Below, piece by piece: positions 4,575 through 5,335 of a stretch of 5,335 nucleotides of DNA. The position numbers and the translations under genes are program-made. Positions within the stretch are counted from its first letter, which is position 1, and each line of letters begins with the position of its first letter. The stretch comes from Anaerorudis sp964444915 (lineage in GTDB: Bacteria; Bacteroidota; Bacteroidia; Bacteroidales; Dysgonomonadaceae): contig CAYUIY010000107.1 in assembly GCA_964444915.1 (NCBI GenBank), positions 1 to 5,335 on the forward strand, in the 5' to 3' direction. Under the pieces are notes generated by a model. That model saw nothing but the letters and a program-made list of their open reading frames with translations. It was not told where the DNA came from and did not search any database.

Positions 4575-4940
4575 ATGACGACAAAAAAACAAACAGAAGG
4601 AGATTTATTAACTTTCTCAGACATGATAGATGTCTTGCATAAAAACATCGATGCTTTGAACAAGAAAATGGCAGAAGCCGATAGATTAATTGAAAGATTA
4701 AATGATGCGGCAAAAAAAATAGACAACAATTTTGATTTGTCTAATCGATATGGATTTGTAGATGACGAGATGTATTATATAGGATATGCAAGCGGCCGTG
4801 TTTATCGTAGGCCAATGAATAAAACTATTTTAAGAAAGATAGAGAATATCAGAAATCTTAATTGGAGAGAAATAGGTGAGGTAGGAGATTATTTTATATA
4901 CGGTAAGGTGGTCGATGATGAAAATGTTGACAACGCTTAA
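4575..4940 (+). CDS. coiled-coil hypothetical protein (121 aa)
   Basis: An ATG 19 bp after the nuclease stop, behind an A-rich leader, opens a 121-residue ORF. Residues 14-50 form a likely coiled coil (MIDVLHKNIDALNKKMAEAD and on, with hydrophobic residues at heptad spacing). The rest is a mixed domain with GFVDDEMYYIGYASGRVYRR (60-79) and NLNWREIGEVGDYFIYGKVV (95-113). No family is recognised. The last codons overlap the short tail-duplication ORF. The final ENVDN faintly resembles ENFDT in the nuclease just before its duplicated tail, so the gene's end may itself derive from a nuclease-like gene. It sits between ERF/nuclease and the SSB-like gene, suggesting a recombination or replication role, unproven. 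Confidence 0.75.
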   Translation: MTTKKQTEGDLLTFSDMIDVLHKNIDALNKKMAEADRLIERLNDAAKKIDNNFDLSNRYGFVDDEMYYIGYASGRVYRRPMNKTILRKIENIRNLNWREIGEVGDYFIYGKVVDDENVDNA

Positions 4941-5037
4941 AACACAACGATTCAAAGAAGAACATCCCGATATGGCGAATGAATATATAAAATTAACGCC
5001 AGTAAAAGGCGGAATAACAACTAAACTTAAAAAATAA
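4915..5037 (+). CDS. short ORF duplicating the nuclease C-terminal tail
   Basis: This ORF of about 40 codons (ATG at 4915, also 4918 and 4924 in frame) overlaps the end of the previous gene in the +1 frame. From 4951 it encodes FKEEHPDMANEYIKLTPVKG and then GITTKLKK, ungapped to the nuclease C-terminus: 20 of 28 residues and about 68 of 87 bases are identical, including the same stop codon. Changes are often silent or conservative (Asp/Glu, Leu/Met), which suggests both copies were coding while diverging. It may be a remnant of a duplicated nuclease gene whose front was replaced by the coiled-coil gene, a free-standing small protein, or the end of the previous gene reached by a +1 frameshift. 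The start is uncertain. Confidence 0.5.
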   Translation: MMKMLTTLKTQRFKEEHPDMANEYIKLTPVKGGITTKLKK

Positions 5038-5056
5038 ATAACTAAATTTAAAAATT

Positions 5057-5293
5057 ATGGCTTACGAACAAAGACCCGGAACGGGCATTATCTGGAAGAA
5101 CGACAAATACGTACCAGGCGGTAATCAGCCTTATGCAAAAGGTACAATAAAAGATTTGAACGGCAACGACGTGGATGTAGCGCTTTGGATACCAAAAAGT
5201 GATAAGATTAAGGGTTTTAATTTAACAATGAAACCTGTTTACAGAAAAGAAGAAATAGAAGAAACAGAAGAAGAAACCGATTTACCTTTTTAA
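5057..5293 (+). CDS. small single-stranded-DNA-binding-like protein with SSB-type tail
   Basis: A 78-residue protein starting at an ATG 19 bp after the tail ORF. The core (residues 6-62) has alternating strands and glycine turns: RPGTGIIWKNDKY, QPYAKGTIKDLNG, VDVALWIPKS, KIKGFNLTMKPVY. This resembles small OB-like phage proteins found near SSB genes. The C-terminus EEIEETEEETDLPF is very acidic and ends Asp-Leu-Pro-Phe, close to the DDIPF tip by which bacterial SSB recruits repair and replication proteins. It is much shorter than classical SSB (about 110-180 residues). With ERF and the nuclease upstream, a role in coating single strands or recruiting partners is likely but inferred. Confidence 0.75.
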   Translation: MAYEQRPGTGIIWKNDKYVPGGNQPYAKGTIKDLNGNDVDVALWIPKSDKIKGFNLTMKPVYRKEEIEETEEETDLPF

Positions 5294-5295
5294 TT

Positions 5296-5335
5296 ATGAA
5301 AGAACAATTTAAGAAAGCGGCCGAAATAGCCGAAA
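5296..5335 (+). CDS. start of a further gene, cut by the window edge
   Basis: An ATG two bases after the previous stop opens a frame that is still open at the window end. The visible part reads MKEQFKKAAEIAE, an amphipathic, charged helix. The close spacing indicates the same operon. Too little is visible to name it. Confidence 0.55.
   Translation, partial: MKEQFKKAAEIAE

Noticed and set aside
1..5335. CRISPR array, transposase, integrase or attachment site
   Set aside because: No regularly spaced identical repeats with unique spacers, no transposase or integrase motifs and no flanking direct repeats of a tRNA end were seen.

Overview
The window looks like an early (DNA replication and recombination) region of a tailed phage or prophage of a Bacteroidetes host. 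The main evidence is two good matches to the Bacteroidetes sigma-ABfr promoter (TTTG, 20 bp, TAnnTTTG) at 720-751 and 1923-1954. Start codons are preceded by A-rich leaders instead of strong Shine-Dalgarno boxes, the DNA is AT-rich, and the gene set is phage-like: an ERF-family annealing protein, a PD-(D/E)XK nuclease, a small protein with an SSB-type acidic tail, and a tRNA. All credible genes lie on the + strand and are tightly packed, apart from two long non-coding stretches.

Layout. Positions 1-702 hold the end of an upstream operon: a 59-aa unknown protein and a 163-aa protein that weakly resembles small terminase or other helix-turn-helix phage proteins. A strong promoter follows at 720-751. 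Its predicted transcript starts with a roughly 120-nt leader that can fold into a long H-type pseudoknot (760-869), ending about 10 nt before a 263-aa helix-turn-helix protein (880-1671). Just after that gene come an inverted repeat, about nine degenerate 10-12 bp direct repeats (1741-1841) and a very A-rich tract. This is the layout of an iteron-type replication origin next to its initiator, although that role is inferred. A second strong promoter (1923-1954) drives a 65-aa basic protein.

Positions 2168-2635 hold RNA genes and no convincing protein gene. There are two tandem units about 124 bp apart, each made of a conserved leader hairpin with a GTGA (GNRA) loop followed by a tRNA-type element. 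The second element is a complete tRNA with anticodon CAT. The first keeps the acceptor stem and T arm but has no anticodon arm. A further run of hairpins (2453-2609) follows and may be a structured RNA, a terminator region, or both.

From 2636 to the end is a compact operon: an unknown 100-aa protein, the ERF protein (with an assembly gap of 100 N in its repetitive Lys-Pro-Ala linker), the PD-(D/E)XK nuclease (overlapping by ATGA), a 121-aa coiled-coil protein, a short ORF that duplicates the last 28 residues of the nuclease, an SSB-like protein, and the start of one more gene. ERF, nuclease and SSB-like protein together form a plausible single-strand annealing module: the nuclease would resect ends, the small protein would coat single strands and the ERF protein would anneal them.

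The points most worth a second look are the leader pseudoknot, the anticodon-less tRNA-like unit with its conserved hairpin leader, the post-tRNA structured region, and the duplicated nuclease tail.
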